Part shown: positions 1 to 7,815 of the stretch, in pieces
Position numbering within the stretch: the first letter of the stretch is position 1
Layout: every line of letters starts with the position of its first letter
Origin: Acidimangrovimonas sp.
GTDB lineage: Bacteria; Pseudomonadota; Alphaproteobacteria; Rhodobacterales; Rhodobacteraceae
DNA length: 15,805 nt
NCBI GenBank assembly: GCA_030147905.1
Contig: JASBUM010000015.1
Location: forward strand, 1-15,805
Direction of reading: 5' to 3'
Position numbers and translations under genes: made by a program
The notes under the pieces: model-generated
What the model was told of the DNA's origin: nothing
The model's input: only the letters and a program-made list of their open reading frames with translations
Database searches by the model: none

Positions 1-516
1 CACCACCGCCGCCGCCCGGCGCAGGCAGCGACGCTCGGCCGCGACGATGGCGCGATGCAGCAGCGACCCGCGCCGCAGCCGCCCCGCGGTGATCAGCTCC
101 TCCGGCCAGAGCGCGCGCATGTCGAAGATGAAGGGCACCCCCTGCGTCGCCCCCGCCACCAGCGCCACCGCCGCCGGGATATAGGACCGCGCGTGGATCA
201 GCCGGATGTCGTCGCTGCGCACCGCGCGCCGCACGAGCCAGACCATCCGCAGCATGCTGAGCGCGGGCGCGACCAGCTTCGGGCGCGGACGGAAACGCTG
301 CGGCAGCCAGCGGATGCCAAGCGCTGCGCATTCGGCCCGCGCCCGCGCCACCGCCTGGGCATCGGCCCAGTCCTCGGCCTTCTCGTAGGTGATCAGCGTG
401 ATCCGGTAGTCGCGCGACAAGCCGCGCAGATAGGCCATGACCTGGCTTTGTCCCAGCGGCTCGAGCAGCCCGTTGCGGGTCAGATAGAGGGTGTGGATTC
501 GTCGGCCGGTCGTCAT
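1..516 (-). CDS. GT4 family glycosyltransferase, N-terminal part (runs off left edge)
   Basis: The first 172 codons of a glycosyltransferase are present and the gene continues beyond base 1. The N-terminus reads MTTGRRIHTLYLTRNGLLEP, then LGQSQVMAYLRGLS. The G-LLEPLGQSQV signature is common at the start of GT4-family (group 1, GT-B fold) polysaccharide transferases, where it lies in the acceptor-binding domain. A segment near residues 124-150 (VPFIFDMRALWPEELI) also fits the family. The nucleotide-sugar-binding C-terminal half is outside the window, so donor and acceptor cannot be suggested. The ATG at 516 overlaps the stop of the upstream GT2 gene as ATGA, and AAGGG lies about 7 bases before it. 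It presumably adds one sugar to the lipid-linked repeat unit on the cytoplasmic side of the membrane. Confidence 0.85.
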   Translation of the reverse strand, partial: MTTGRRIHTLYLTRNGLLEPLGQSQVMAYLRGLSRDYRITLITYEKAEDWADAQAVARARAECAALGIRWLPQRFRPRPKLVAPALSMLRMVWLVRRAVRSDDIRLIHARSYIPAAVALVAGATQGVPFIFDMRALWPEELITAGRLRRGSLLHRAIVAAERRCLRRAAAVV

Positions 517-1523
517 TTTCCGGCCCTTGCCCGTTTCAGGCATTCGATTGCCGCATGTGCACGTTCGGTACCCAGCGAAAGGGCAAGCATGGCCCGTACG
601 AAGGTCTTCATCTCGCGGGTCCCCAGACCGATGCCGCGGGCGTTTCGGCGCAGCGAGGCAAGAACCTCCCCCCGCCCACCAGTGACGCAGGCCGAAAGCA
701 GTTCCGCCTCCTTCCGATGTCGTCGTGCGATAGCGCGATGCGCCGCCTCGGCGCCGCGCGCTTCCATTATTGCCTCGATGAGCCGGGCTGTCGCGAACAC
801 CTTGCTGAAATTCCGGCGCGCCCGTGCGATTGTCGGCATCGAGCCGCTGTAGTTGGCGCCATGCAGGCGGTAGCCGAACAATTCGCGGTCGACGTATTTC
901 ATGGAAACTCCGGGTTGAAGCCCGACCCAGACCGCAAGCGGCCAGTCCTGGTAGGCATTCAGGAGTTCGGGCCTGTCCTCGCAAAAGGCGATGAAGCCGT
1001 CGATCTCGGCCGACCCCTTCCGAACCCCGAAGGCACTCCCCAGCCAGACGTAATCAAGATGTTCGAGGATCCCGCGCCTTATAAGCGCCTCACGCTGCAT
1101 TTCGTCGGAAGGCTTCAGAACCGCGCCGACACGGGAAGCTCGTGCCAGCCGCTCTCCGTCGCTGTTCATGTACCACAGATCATGGGTGCAGAATGCCGTA
1201 CGCGGATCGAGGGCCGTCATGCACCCGGTCAGCTTGCCGGGGCTCCAGACATCGTCGCCGTCGAGGAAGAAGACAACATCGTGGCGCGCTGCCCGTAGCC
1301 CCGCGATCATGGCCCGCAGGACGCCTCCATTTCGGTCGAGAAGCACCAGGTCGAGACCATCCATCGCGCGCAAGATGGCACGACTCTCGTCTGTCGAGGC
1401 ATCATCGACGACGATTATCTGCACCGCGCCCCGATAGTCCTGCCGAAGGACGGATTCGATCGCCTCCCTGATATAGGCCTGCAGGTTGAAGCAGGTGACA
1501 ACGACGGAAACCGGCTCAGCCAT
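513..1523 (-). CDS. GT2 family glycosyltransferase
   Basis: This is a 336-residue GT-A-fold glycosyltransferase. The N-terminus has the GT2 start VSVVVTCFNLQAYIREAIES, a VVDDASTD nucleotide-binding motif at about residues 38-45 and the metal-binding LDGDDVW at about 87-93. The remaining C-terminal half is typical of transferases that extend O-antigen or EPS repeat units; the sugar cannot be read from sequence. A start 57 bases upstream is open, but the ATG at 1523 is preferred: GGAG lies 6 bases before it, it overlaps the preceding stop as ATGGCTGA, and it places the conserved first beta strand at residue 5. Its stop overlaps the next gene as ATGA. It belongs to the coupled operon and likely acts on undecaprenyl-linked intermediates at the inner membrane. 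Confidence 0.9.
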   Translation of the reverse strand: MAEPVSVVVTCFNLQAYIREAIESVLRQDYRGAVQIIVVDDASTDESRAILRAMDGLDLVLLDRNGGVLRAMIAGLRAARHDVVFFLDGDDVWSPGKLTGCMTALDPRTAFCTHDLWYMNSDGERLARASRVGAVLKPSDEMQREALIRRGILEHLDYVWLGSAFGVRKGSAEIDGFIAFCEDRPELLNAYQDWPLAVWVGLQPGVSMKYVDRELFGYRLHGANYSGSMPTIARARRNFSKVFATARLIEAIMEARGAEAAHRAIARRHRKEAELLSACVTGGRGEVLASLRRNARGIGLGTREMKTFVRAMLALSLGTERAHAAIECLKRARAGK

Positions 1524-1959
1524 CGACTGCTCCGATGACTCGCGCAGGATTGCCGGCGACGACGGTGTAGGGTGCGACATCCCGCGTCACGACCGCGCCG
1601 GCGCCAACCACCGCCTTGCGGCCGACGGTGACATTCGCCAGGATGATGGCCCCCGCACCGATCCAGGCACCATCCTCGATACGGATCGGCCCGCTGACAT
1701 GGGCTGGAAAATCGTGGGTTGCGAATTCGTGCAGCGCCAGCCCGGCATCGATCAGCATACAGCGCGCGGACAAGACGACATGGGATCCGATTTCAACCCG
1801 CTCATGCCCGAGGATGAAAACGCCGTGATTGATCCCGCAGTGATCCCCGATGATGACATTTCGAGGATTGGCAACAGTGAAGTTCCCCAAGATTCCGACC
1901 CTGCGGCGAAACACAAGCCGACCTTTCAGTTGGAGAACCATGTGAACGAGTCGCCGCAT
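1516..1959 (-). CDS. Hexapeptide-repeat (LbetaH) O-acyltransferase, small
   Basis: This is a 147-residue left-handed beta-helix acyltransferase of the CysE/WcaF/maltose acetyltransferase type. Imperfect hexapeptides run from about residue 35 (VIIGDHCGINHGVFIL) to the end, which has the classic closing block VGAGAVVTRDVAPYTVVAGNPA followed by RVIG. An internal stretch with H and THDFPAH fits the loop carrying catalytic histidines in the family. It probably moves an acetyl group from acetyl-CoA onto a sugar hydroxyl of the polysaccharide. The ATG at 1959 is chosen because it has GGAG 6 bases upstream and forms TGATG with the preceding GT2 stop. An open extension to 2046 would sit inside the GT2 gene and adds residues unlike the family. 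It is flanked by two GT2 genes, so it likely decorates one of their products. Confidence 0.85.
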   Translation of the reverse strand: MRRLVHMVLQLKGRLVFRRRVGILGNFTVANPRNVIIGDHCGINHGVFILGHERVEIGSHVVLSARCMLIDAGLALHEFATHDFPAHVSGPIRIEDGAWIGAGAIILANVTVGRKAVVGAGAVVTRDVAPYTVVAGNPARVIGAVDG

Positions 1960-2942
1960 CACGAGCTCCGAGAACCGTAAAGCTTCTGCCGGACGCGCCA
2001 CATGCTGCTCTTCAGGAATGCACGCAGCGCCCAGTACAGGCCGCAATATCTGATGGCATCCACGAGCTTTCCGATGCCGGGGCCATTGGATAGCAGGAAT
2101 ACCTCCGCTGAATAACGGCGCAATTGATTGCAGATTAAAATTTCAAGCCTGAATTCGTCCAGCTTTGCCGCATCGACGAGTTTCTGCAGGTTGTCCGCCA
2201 GCATGCGGCGCGAGAATACGGATGGATCGATTGTTCGAGCATCTCTGTATGCTGCGGATACGCCAACCTCTCTTCGGTATAAAATCAGGGGTTTGCATGA
2301 AAATCCGACTTCGCCTCCGAGAAGTAGCGCACGAAATAGAAGTGCTCTGTCTTCATGATGAATGAAATCCAGAAGCGGTGAAAAGCGCGTGAACACCCTC
2401 TTGTCGTAGGCGGTTGTGGCGCCGACAAGAAAACCGCCATGTTCGGCTACATTTTCCTTCGTCATAGACGGCGGCCGGTGGGTGAAATCTATAATCCCGA
2501 GCGCGTTCGAATCCGCATCGATGTCCTGATATCCGCTCTCGATCGCCATGATGTTGCGCCCCGAGCGCAGCCATTCGTCTGCAAGTGTATGAACCCGCTC
2601 CGGCGACGAAATATCATCTCCCGCCGCCAATACTATGAAATCACCCTCCGCAGCGGCGGCGACAGCCGAGACATGCCCGCCGATGCCCACGTTCACCGCG
2701 TTGCGCCGCACGCGCACCCGGTGCGGACCGGTGTAGGCTGCCGCCATCTCCTCCATGATCTCGAAGGTCCGGTCGGAAGAGCAATCATCCGAAAGGATGA
2801 TCTCCAGCGGTTGATAGGTCTGGGCGAATGCGCCCTCGACGGCCTCGCGGATGAACCGCTCCTGATTGTAGGCAAAGAGCGCGAAGGTCACCAGCGGGCG
2901 ATCGGCGCCGTCGCCGGAGGCAAGGGGTTGGGGCATGGTCAT
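1959..2942 (-). CDS. GT2 family glycosyltransferase
   Basis: This is a 327-residue GT-A glycosyltransferase. After a short polar leader it shows LVTFALFAYNQERFIREAVE (about residues 17-36), the SDDCSSDRTFE nucleotide-binding motif (51-61) and AAGDDISSPERV (106-117), in which the GDD occupies the metal-binding position. The HHEDRALLFRALLLGG segment near residues 210-225 fits the ED motif often seen in GT2 catalytic domains. The start at 2942 overlaps the flippase stop as ATGA and has GGGAG 6 bases upstream; a second ATG at 2936 is possible. Base composition falls toward the 3' end: bases 2101-2160 hold 26 G/C of 60, well below most of the locus, suggesting a different origin from the flippase. 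Acceptor and donor are unknown. Confidence 0.88.
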   Translation of the reverse strand: MTMPQPLASGDGADRPLVTFALFAYNQERFIREAVEGAFAQTYQPLEIILSDDCSSDRTFEIMEEMAAAYTGPHRVRVRRNAVNVGIGGHVSAVAAAAEGDFIVLAAGDDISSPERVHTLADEWLRSGRNIMAIESGYQDIDADSNALGIIDFTHRPPSMTKENVAEHGGFLVGATTAYDKRVFTRFSPLLDFIHHEDRALLFRALLLGGEVGFSCKPLILYRREVGVSAAYRDARTIDPSVFSRRMLADNLQKLVDAAKLDEFRLEILICNQLRRYSAEVFLLSNGPGIGKLVDAIRYCGLYWALRAFLKSSMWRVRQKLYGSRSS

Positions 2943-4453
2943 CGCGTTCTCCCGCGTGGCGAAAACAGTTTTCTGCCGAGCTGTGCGACTCGGGCCACTG
3001 GACCGCCCAGCTCGGCCATCTGCGCAACGCGGGCCAGCGCCACGGCGGCGAAGATCACCGCCACCGGCACGCCGAGAAGCGCGCCTGCGCCCGCTGAGAT
3101 CCGCGCGACGATGTCTATCGCGATCGCCGCGCCGCCCAGCACGAACGCCTGCAACACCACCGCGGGCGACCAGCGAAAGCCAAGCCATGCCCGTGCTATG
3201 AGGAAGTTCACCGGCAGGCCGGTCACATACATGGCGAGAAAGCCGATGCCGGTCGCGCTGATGCCAAAATGCGGCAACAGCAGGTAGCTGACGATCACGA
3301 ATACCGTCGCGCTCAGGACCTGCGTGGCGAGGAAGACCTTGCCCGATCCGCGCGCGAGCACGACGAAACCCAGCGGCCAGCTGATGATCTTGAGCACATC
3401 GCCGAGAAGCTGCCAGTGCAGAATGTCTACCGCGGGGGAGAAGGCGCCCGAATAAAGCAGGCTGATAACCCACGGCGCCAGTGCGAGTGTCGCCAGCAGC
3501 ACCGGTCCGCATAGCAAGAGCGCAACCTCGGTCTGCTCGTTCACCATGCGTGCCGCCGCTTCGTGGTCGTTGATGACCGCGGTCAGGCGCGGGTAATAAT
3601 CGGTGCCCATCGCGCCCAGGATGAATGACAGGTAGATCATGCCGAGCGACCAGGAGGCCTGGAACTGGCCCAGCGGTCCGGCGCCCAGACGATGCTGGAT
3701 AATGCTGCGGACGAGCAGAAGCGAGAAGGTCATGACCAGCGCGGCCAACATGAACGCGATGCCAAGCCCTGCCATCGCCCGCCATTCGGACAGCAATTCC
3801 GTCACCGCCGGGCGAGGCGAACGCGGAGATGGCAGGTGCGCCACGTACCAATGCCCAGCCGCGACGCCCGCGACAGGCGCCACAAGAACCACGGCAACGA
3901 TTCCGCGGATGCCCCAGAGCAGCATGAAAAGCACGCCCAGGACGGCACCGAGGATCGCGGTCCAGGCGCTTACGCGGGCCACGTCGCCGATGCGGCGCAT
4001 ACCGGTCAGATAGGCGCTCTGGGACCCGGCCACGACCGTCAGCGCGACGCCCAGCCCGAGCCAGCCGACTGCCCGCGCAGCGCTCGGATCGCCCACCACC
4101 ACGAGGGCCAGCCAGTCGCGCGAAAGCCAGAGACCGGCGCCCCCGGCCGTCGCGAGGATCACCGTGCCCCACAGAAGCGCCGCCCGCGCTCGCCCCAGCC
4201 CATCCGCGTCCTGGCGTCCCTGTGCCGCGGCGACCTGCCGGGTTCCGACATTGCCGAGCCCCATCGCCGCGACTGTCGCAGCGGTCTGCATCAGGTTCTG
4301 GTAGAGACCGATCAGGCCGACCCCGGCAGGCCCGAGAAGGACCGCCGCGATCTTCATCTTTACCAGCCCCGATGCGATATTCGCGGCCGAGGCTGCGCCC
4401 ATGATGGACGAGGACCGCAGGATGGTGCGGTAGCTCGAGCGAGTATTTTCCAC
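2939..4453 (-). CDS. wzx: Wzx-type polysaccharide repeat-unit flippase (O-antigen translocase)
   Basis: This is a 504-residue polytopic membrane protein with roughly a dozen hydrophobic segments. The N-terminus is characteristic of WzxE-like lipid-linked oligosaccharide flippases of the MOP superfamily: SSSIMGAASAANIASGLVKM followed by KIAAVLLGPAGVGLIGLYQN. It would move the undecaprenyl-pyrophosphate-linked repeat unit from the cytoplasmic to the periplasmic face of the inner membrane. The start is a GTG at 4453, preferred because it preserves the conserved YRTILRSSSIMG stretch; the next in-frame ATG (4402) would cut into it. This junction is the only clean gap inside the operon (6 bases after the sulfotransferase stop), and its Shine-Dalgarno sequence is poor (AGGA about 13 bases upstream), so translation may depend on coupling. 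A Wzy polymerase is expected elsewhere but not seen here. Confidence 0.88.
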   Translation of the reverse strand: MENTRSSYRTILRSSSIMGAASAANIASGLVKMKIAAVLLGPAGVGLIGLYQNLMQTAATVAAMGLGNVGTRQVAAAQGRQDADGLGRARAALLWGTVILATAGGAGLWLSRDWLALVVVGDPSAARAVGWLGLGVALTVVAGSQSAYLTGMRRIGDVARVSAWTAILGAVLGVLFMLLWGIRGIVAVVLVAPVAGVAAGHWYVAHLPSPRSPRPAVTELLSEWRAMAGLGIAFMLAALVMTFSLLLVRSIIQHRLGAGPLGQFQASWSLGMIYLSFILGAMGTDYYPRLTAVINDHEAAARMVNEQTEVALLLCGPVLLATLALAPWVISLLYSGAFSPAVDILHWQLLGDVLKIISWPLGFVVLARGSGKVFLATQVLSATVFVIVSYLLLPHFGISATGIGFLAMYVTGLPVNFLIARAWLGFRWSPAVVLQAFVLGGAAIAIDIVARISAGAGALLGVPVAVIFAAVALARVAQMAELGGPVARVAQLGRKLFSPRGRTR

Positions 4454-4459
4454 GATCGA

Positions 4460-5317
4460 TCACGGTTCCTTTGCGGATGGAAACCGCTTTGCATACCAGC
4501 CTATGTCGGATGCTAGCCTGTCTTCGACATAAGCGCGCTCTTCGGTTGTCATTCTCCGTGGCGGAGCGGGTGCACCCGCCTTCAGGATCTTCTCCTTCAG
4601 TGTTTGATACAGCGCGGATTGCTTCATCGTATAAGGCACAAAGCGCGCCATCACGGTCATAGGCCCGGGTGGTATGCGGCCAAGCGCATCGGTTTCGTTC
4701 TTGGTATCCATCTTGTCCGCCGCATCGACGTCCGGCAGTCCCAGGAAACGGAAGCAGCGCGCCATGACGGATTGCTGGTCTCGACGCAGTTCATCGGTCG
4801 ACAGGAATAGGCAATTTTCCGGCCCCAGGGCCGATTCCCAGATCGGACAGTGCTTGGAGTAGTTCGAGAACTCCAGATAGGCTCTGTATCCGAAGCGATC
4901 CGGCCGATCGGGATGGAAGCCATAGCCATCGGTGCGTACCGCATCGAGAAAGCTCCGGCGTTCCAGTCCCAATCTCACCCGCCAACGATAATGCGAAAAA
5001 CACCGCTCCACGGGATGGCGCAGAATGAATATGGCGCGCGGTTCGCACAAGTCGCTGGCAACCCGTTCGGCGGCAGGTGGCCAGGGGAGATAGCCTGTGG
5101 AACTTTCACCGAAATATCGCGTGCCGGAGCGATCATCGAAAAATTCGTTGTGAAAGTCGGCGCCTTCGCAATAGAGATCGTCCCGACAGAAAAAATGCGG
5201 CTCCTTGTCGCTGCTCATCGATATCATCGGATGATGATCGAGGTATTCGTGGAGCGAGCTGGTTCCGCTCTTGGCCGCACCGGGAACCACGAGGTTGCAC
5301 AGGTATTCAGACGTCAT
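4460..5317 (-). CDS. PAPS-dependent sulfotransferase, polysaccharide-modifying candidate
   Basis: This is a 285-residue soluble sulfotransferase-domain protein. The N-terminus carries the 5'-phosphosulfate-binding loop [15 protein letters not shown] (residues 12-26), including the Lys/Ser/Gly core. [16 protein letters not shown] (97-112) matches the 3'-phosphate-binding element with conserved Arg100 and Ser108. KEPHFF (38-43) is also a family hallmark. The length is normal for bacterial members of the heparan-sulfate/NodH-like sulfotransferase group. It would transfer sulfate from PAPS to a hydroxyl or amino group, and its place between the aminotransferase and flippase points to a saccharide of this repeat unit. 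The ATG at 5317 overlaps the aminotransferase stop by 11 bases and has GGGGAG 7 bases upstream. The sulfate acceptor is inferred from context only. Confidence 0.88.
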   Translation of the reverse strand: MTSEYLCNLVVPGAAKSGTSSLHEYLDHHPMISMSSDKEPHFFCRDDLYCEGADFHNEFFDDRSGTRYFGESSTGYLPWPPAAERVASDLCEPRAIFILRHPVERCFSHYRWRVRLGLERRSFLDAVRTDGYGFHPDRPDRFGYRAYLEFSNYSKHCPIWESALGPENCLFLSTDELRRDQQSVMARCFRFLGLPDVDAADKMDTKNETDALGRIPPGPMTVMARFVPYTMKQSALYQTLKEKILKAGAPAPPRRMTTEERAYVEDRLASDIGWYAKRFPSAKEP

Positions 5318-6404
5318 CGCACAACTCCCCGACGATCCAACGTGCTTTCTGCCGCAACAGATGCGGCCCGATTGGCAGGCTCAGCACCTCGCCGGCGAGG
5401 CGCCGGGCGATCGGCAGGGCCTCGGGTTCGAGGCCGAGATCGGCATAGGCGGCCTGCATGTGCGGCGGTATCGGGTAGTGGATGAGCGTGCCCACGCCCG
5501 CCTCGCGCAGGCGCGCCTGCAATCCGTCGCGGTCGGCGCAGCGCAGCACATAGAGATGCCACGCCGGCGCGGCCCAGTCGGGCACCGCGGGACAGGTCAC
5601 CCCGCCGCCCGCCAGCCCCTCGGTATAGATCCGGGCGATCGCCGCGCGGCGCTCGTTCCATGCATCCAGATGATGCAGCTTCACCCGCAGCACCGCCGCC
5701 TGGATCGGGTCGAGCCGCGAATTGACGCCACGACATTCGTTGACGTATTTTTCCCGGCTTCCGTAATTGCGCAGCAGCCGGATGCGGTCGGCCAGATCGG
5801 CACGATCGGTCGTTACCGCGCCACCGTCGCCCAGGGCGCCAAGGTTCTTGCCCGGATAGAAGCTCCAGCACACCGCGTCGCCATGCGCGCCGATTCGCCG
5901 GCCCCGGTAGCGGGCGCCATGCGCCTGGGCTGCATCCTCGATCACCGCCAGGCCGTGCCGCCGGGCCAGCGCGAGGATCGGATCGAGGTCGGCCGGCTGG
6001 CCATAGAGATGCACCGCCAGCACCGCCGCGGTTGCGGGGGTGACCGCTGCCTCGATCCGCGCGGGATCGATGTTGTGGGTCTCGGGGTCGGGTTCGACCG
6101 GCACCGGCCGCGCGCCCACCGCGCTGACCGCGAGCCATGTTGCGATATAGGTGTTCGAGGGCACGATCACCTCGTCCCCCGCACCGATGTCGAGCGCGCG
6201 CAGCGCGAGCACCAGCGCATCGAGCCCGTTGGCCACGCCCACGGCATGATCCGCTCCGCAATATTGCGCCCATTCGGCTTCGAACGCCTCGACCTCGGGG
6301 CCGAGGATGTACCAGCCCGAACCCAGCACCCGCGTCACGGCGGCGTCGATCTCGGCCTTCAACTCGCCATAGGCGGCCGACAGATCAAGAAACGGGATGG
6401 TCAT
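5307..6404 (-). CDS. DegT/DnrJ/EryC1 family sugar aminotransferase (FdtB/QdtB-like)
   Basis: This is a 365-residue PLP enzyme of the DegT/DnrJ/EryC1/StrS family. It starts with the usual MTIPFLDL block and has [16 protein letters not shown] (56-71), [13 protein letters not shown] (81-93), the PLP-ring aspartate in [11 protein letters not shown] (Asp157) and the Schiff-base lysine in [17 protein letters not shown] (Lys186). Members adjacent to an FdtA-type ketoisomerase aminate C3 of a dTDP-3-keto-6-deoxyhexose using glutamate, giving dTDP-Fuc3N or dTDP-Qui3N. That exact product is inferred from the neighbour rather than the sequence. The start has a strong AAAGGAG 6 bases upstream and overlaps the preceding stop as ATGA. 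RmlA and RmlB, needed to make the precursor, are not in the window. Confidence 0.92.
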   Translation of the reverse strand: MTIPFLDLSAAYGELKAEIDAAVTRVLGSGWYILGPEVEAFEAEWAQYCGADHAVGVANGLDALVLALRALDIGAGDEVIVPSNTYIATWLAVSAVGARPVPVEPDPETHNIDPARIEAAVTPATAAVLAVHLYGQPADLDPILALARRHGLAVIEDAAQAHGARYRGRRIGAHGDAVCWSFYPGKNLGALGDGGAVTTDRADLADRIRLLRNYGSREKYVNECRGVNSRLDPIQAAVLRVKLHHLDAWNERRAAIARIYTEGLAGGGVTCPAVPDWAAPAWHLYVLRCADRDGLQARLREAGVGTLIHYPIPPHMQAAYADLGLEPEALPIARRLAGEVLSLPIGPHLLRQKARWIVGELCDDV

Positions 6405-7180
6405 GACGGGCTCCTTTCGCGCTCGGCAAGAAAGGCATCGTAGGATCGAAGGTAATCACCGGCCTCGTAAGTACGCGACGCGAAAACCAGTAGCGTGGCG
6501 TCGGGGCTGTAGCGATATTGTGTGCCCCAGATCATCGCCGGCATGTAAACGCCCATGTCGGGTCGGTCGAGCGTGACCTCGCAGCGTCGCTCGCCGTCGT
6601 CCAGCATCACCCGGCAGGATCCGTGCATGCAGATGAGGAATTGTTCGCAGTGCTTGTGCGCGTGTTCCCCCCGAAGTTCCACCGAAGGCACGTCGAAGAC
6701 AGCGAAGTAGCGTGCCGGGACGAAAGGAAGCTCGCCCGGGACCTCGCCCACGGTCAGCGCCCCCCGTGCATCTGTGATGCGCCGCATCAGATAGAGGGCG
6801 CTGTCCCCGACCTCGAGCGGAATGCGGCTGGGGCGCGGCGCTTCGCGGAAATCATGAATATCCAGCTGTCGCAGCCCGCCGCCACGCACTGCCCTTCCAC
6901 GGCGGAGCCCTTCCACATAACCGACGACCGCGGCGGGGTTGCCCTCGACGATCGCGTTGGGTGGCACGGAACGAAGCACCACTGCCCCTGCGCGCACCCA
7001 TGCACCGCGTCCGACCATCACGTCTTCGCCCAGCACCGCGGCGGCGTCGATCCGCGCCCCGGCTCGAATGACGATCCCGTCGCCCGCCAGCACCACCCGC
7101 GGGCCGATGCGCACGTCGGGTTCGATGACGGCGGTGTCGGGGATGATGCAATCGGCAAATGCCGGCGGGGCGGTCTTCAT
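6401..7180 (-). CDS. Bifunctional protein: short beta-helix acyltransferase domain fused to FdtA/WxcM-type dTDP-sugar 3,4-ketoisomerase
   Basis: This 259-residue protein has two domains. Residues 1-95 are hexapeptide repeats ending in [18 protein letters not shown], as in FdtC/QdtC N-acetyltransferases. Residues 105-250 are a cupin of the WxcM C-terminal/FdtA family with the signature [15 protein letters not shown] (170-184); His173 and His175 correspond to the paired catalytic-site histidines. FdtA enzymes convert dTDP-4-keto-6-deoxyglucose to the 3-keto isomer, the substrate of the adjacent aminotransferase. The same domain order is known from Xanthomonas WxcM. The beta-helix part is unusually short and contains no histidine before residue 109, so its acyltransferase activity is doubtful. 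The ATG at 7180 has AGGAG 8 bases upstream and overlaps the GNAT stop as ATGA. Confidence 0.88.
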   Translation of the reverse strand: MKTAPPAFADCIIPDTAVIEPDVRIGPRVVLAGDGIVIRAGARIDAAAVLGEDVMVGRGAWVRAGAVVLRSVPPNAIVEGNPAAVVGYVEGLRRGRAVRGGGLRQLDIHDFREAPRPSRIPLEVGDSALYLMRRITDARGALTVGEVPGELPFVPARYFAVFDVPSVELRGEHAHKHCEQFLICMHGSCRVMLDDGERRCEVTLDRPDMGVYMPAMIWGTQYRYSPDATLLVFASRTYEAGDYLRSYDAFLAERERSPS

Positions 7181-7815
7181 GGCTTGCTCTCCTGCGCGCC
7201 GGGAGCGTTGTCCGGAGCGTCCGGGGGCGTCGAGGTCCAGGCTGGCGCGGCTCCGGCCCGCGGGTTGGCCGCCGCGACAACCACGAGATGGCCCGCGCGG
7301 TCGGCCTCGTAACGGCTCCGCCGATATTCGAAGTAGAAGTTCTGCGCGTCTTCGCCAGCTGCCTGCATGCCGAAACGTCGGTAGAATGCGGCCGCGTGCC
7401 GGTTTGCGCGGCGCACGTCCAGGACCGCCCGGCTCTTGTCGAGCGCCTCGAAGCCCACGCCCATGGACAACACCGCGCTTTCCAGCGCCGCCTTGGGTGT
7501 CTTGCCCGCGTCCAGGATCCAGCTTCCCCAGGTGAAATGGTCACCGGCGATATCGTAAAGACGCACCAGCCCGCAGCGCGCGCCATCGTGCCGCCGCTCG
7601 ATGACGTAATAGGCCTCAGTGCCTTCCGCCTCGCGCTGGCGGTATCGCTCGATCCAGCGGCGCTGATCCTCGACGCCCCCGGTCACCGTCGAAAGATGGG
7701 TGCCATAGGTCGGGTCGCTGCGCAGCGCATGGACATATTCCGCATCCCCGGGCCGGATCAGGCGCAGTTGCAGCCCGATGCCGGGCACCAGCCGGGGGGC
7801 GCGCGCAGCGCTCAT
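7177..7815 (-). CDS. GNAT family N-acyltransferase (PseH-like, polysaccharide locus type)
   Basis: This is a 212-residue acyltransferase. The GNAT fold runs from about residue 15 to 175, with [20 protein letters not shown] at the first strand, WGSWILD and [16 protein letters not shown] around the acyl-CoA-binding region, and [19 protein letters not shown] as motif B. GNATs of this PseH-like type recur in O-antigen and EPS loci and N-acylate amino sugars. Here the obvious substrate is the 3-amino sugar made by the neighbouring ketoisomerase and aminotransferase. The last 30 or so residues are an Ala/Pro-rich tail without family features. The start at 7815 (MSAARAPR) forms ATGA with the tviB stop; an upstream ATG at 7851 lies wholly inside tviB and is less likely. 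The Shine-Dalgarno sequence is weak, consistent with coupling. Confidence 0.85.
   Translation of the reverse strand: MSAARAPRLVPGIGLQLRLIRPGDAEYVHALRSDPTYGTHLSTVTGGVEDQRRWIERYRQREAEGTEAYYVIERRHDGARCGLVRLYDIAGDHFTWGSWILDAGKTPKAALESAVLSMGVGFEALDKSRAVLDVRRANRHAAAFYRRFGMQAAGEDAQNFYFEYRRSRYEADRAGHLVVVAAANPRAGAAPAWTSTPPDAPDNAPGAQESKP

Noticed and set aside
866..873. GGCGGTAG resembling the ops/JUMPstart element of polysaccharide operons
   Set aside because: It lies within the GT2 coding sequence and on the strand opposite to transcription, so it is coincidental.
2943..4463. Long minus-strand frame continuing upstream from the GT2 gene through the flippase
   Set aside because: The upstream part is an out-of-frame reading of the flippase, Arg/Gly-rich with no domain. 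The GT2 gene has its own start with ATGA and GGGAG at 2942.
5271..6443. Long plus-strand open frames opposite the aminotransferase, tviB, oxidase and other genes
   Set aside because: They are antisense shadows produced by high GC at third positions; their translations have no domains and the minus-strand genes are unambiguous.
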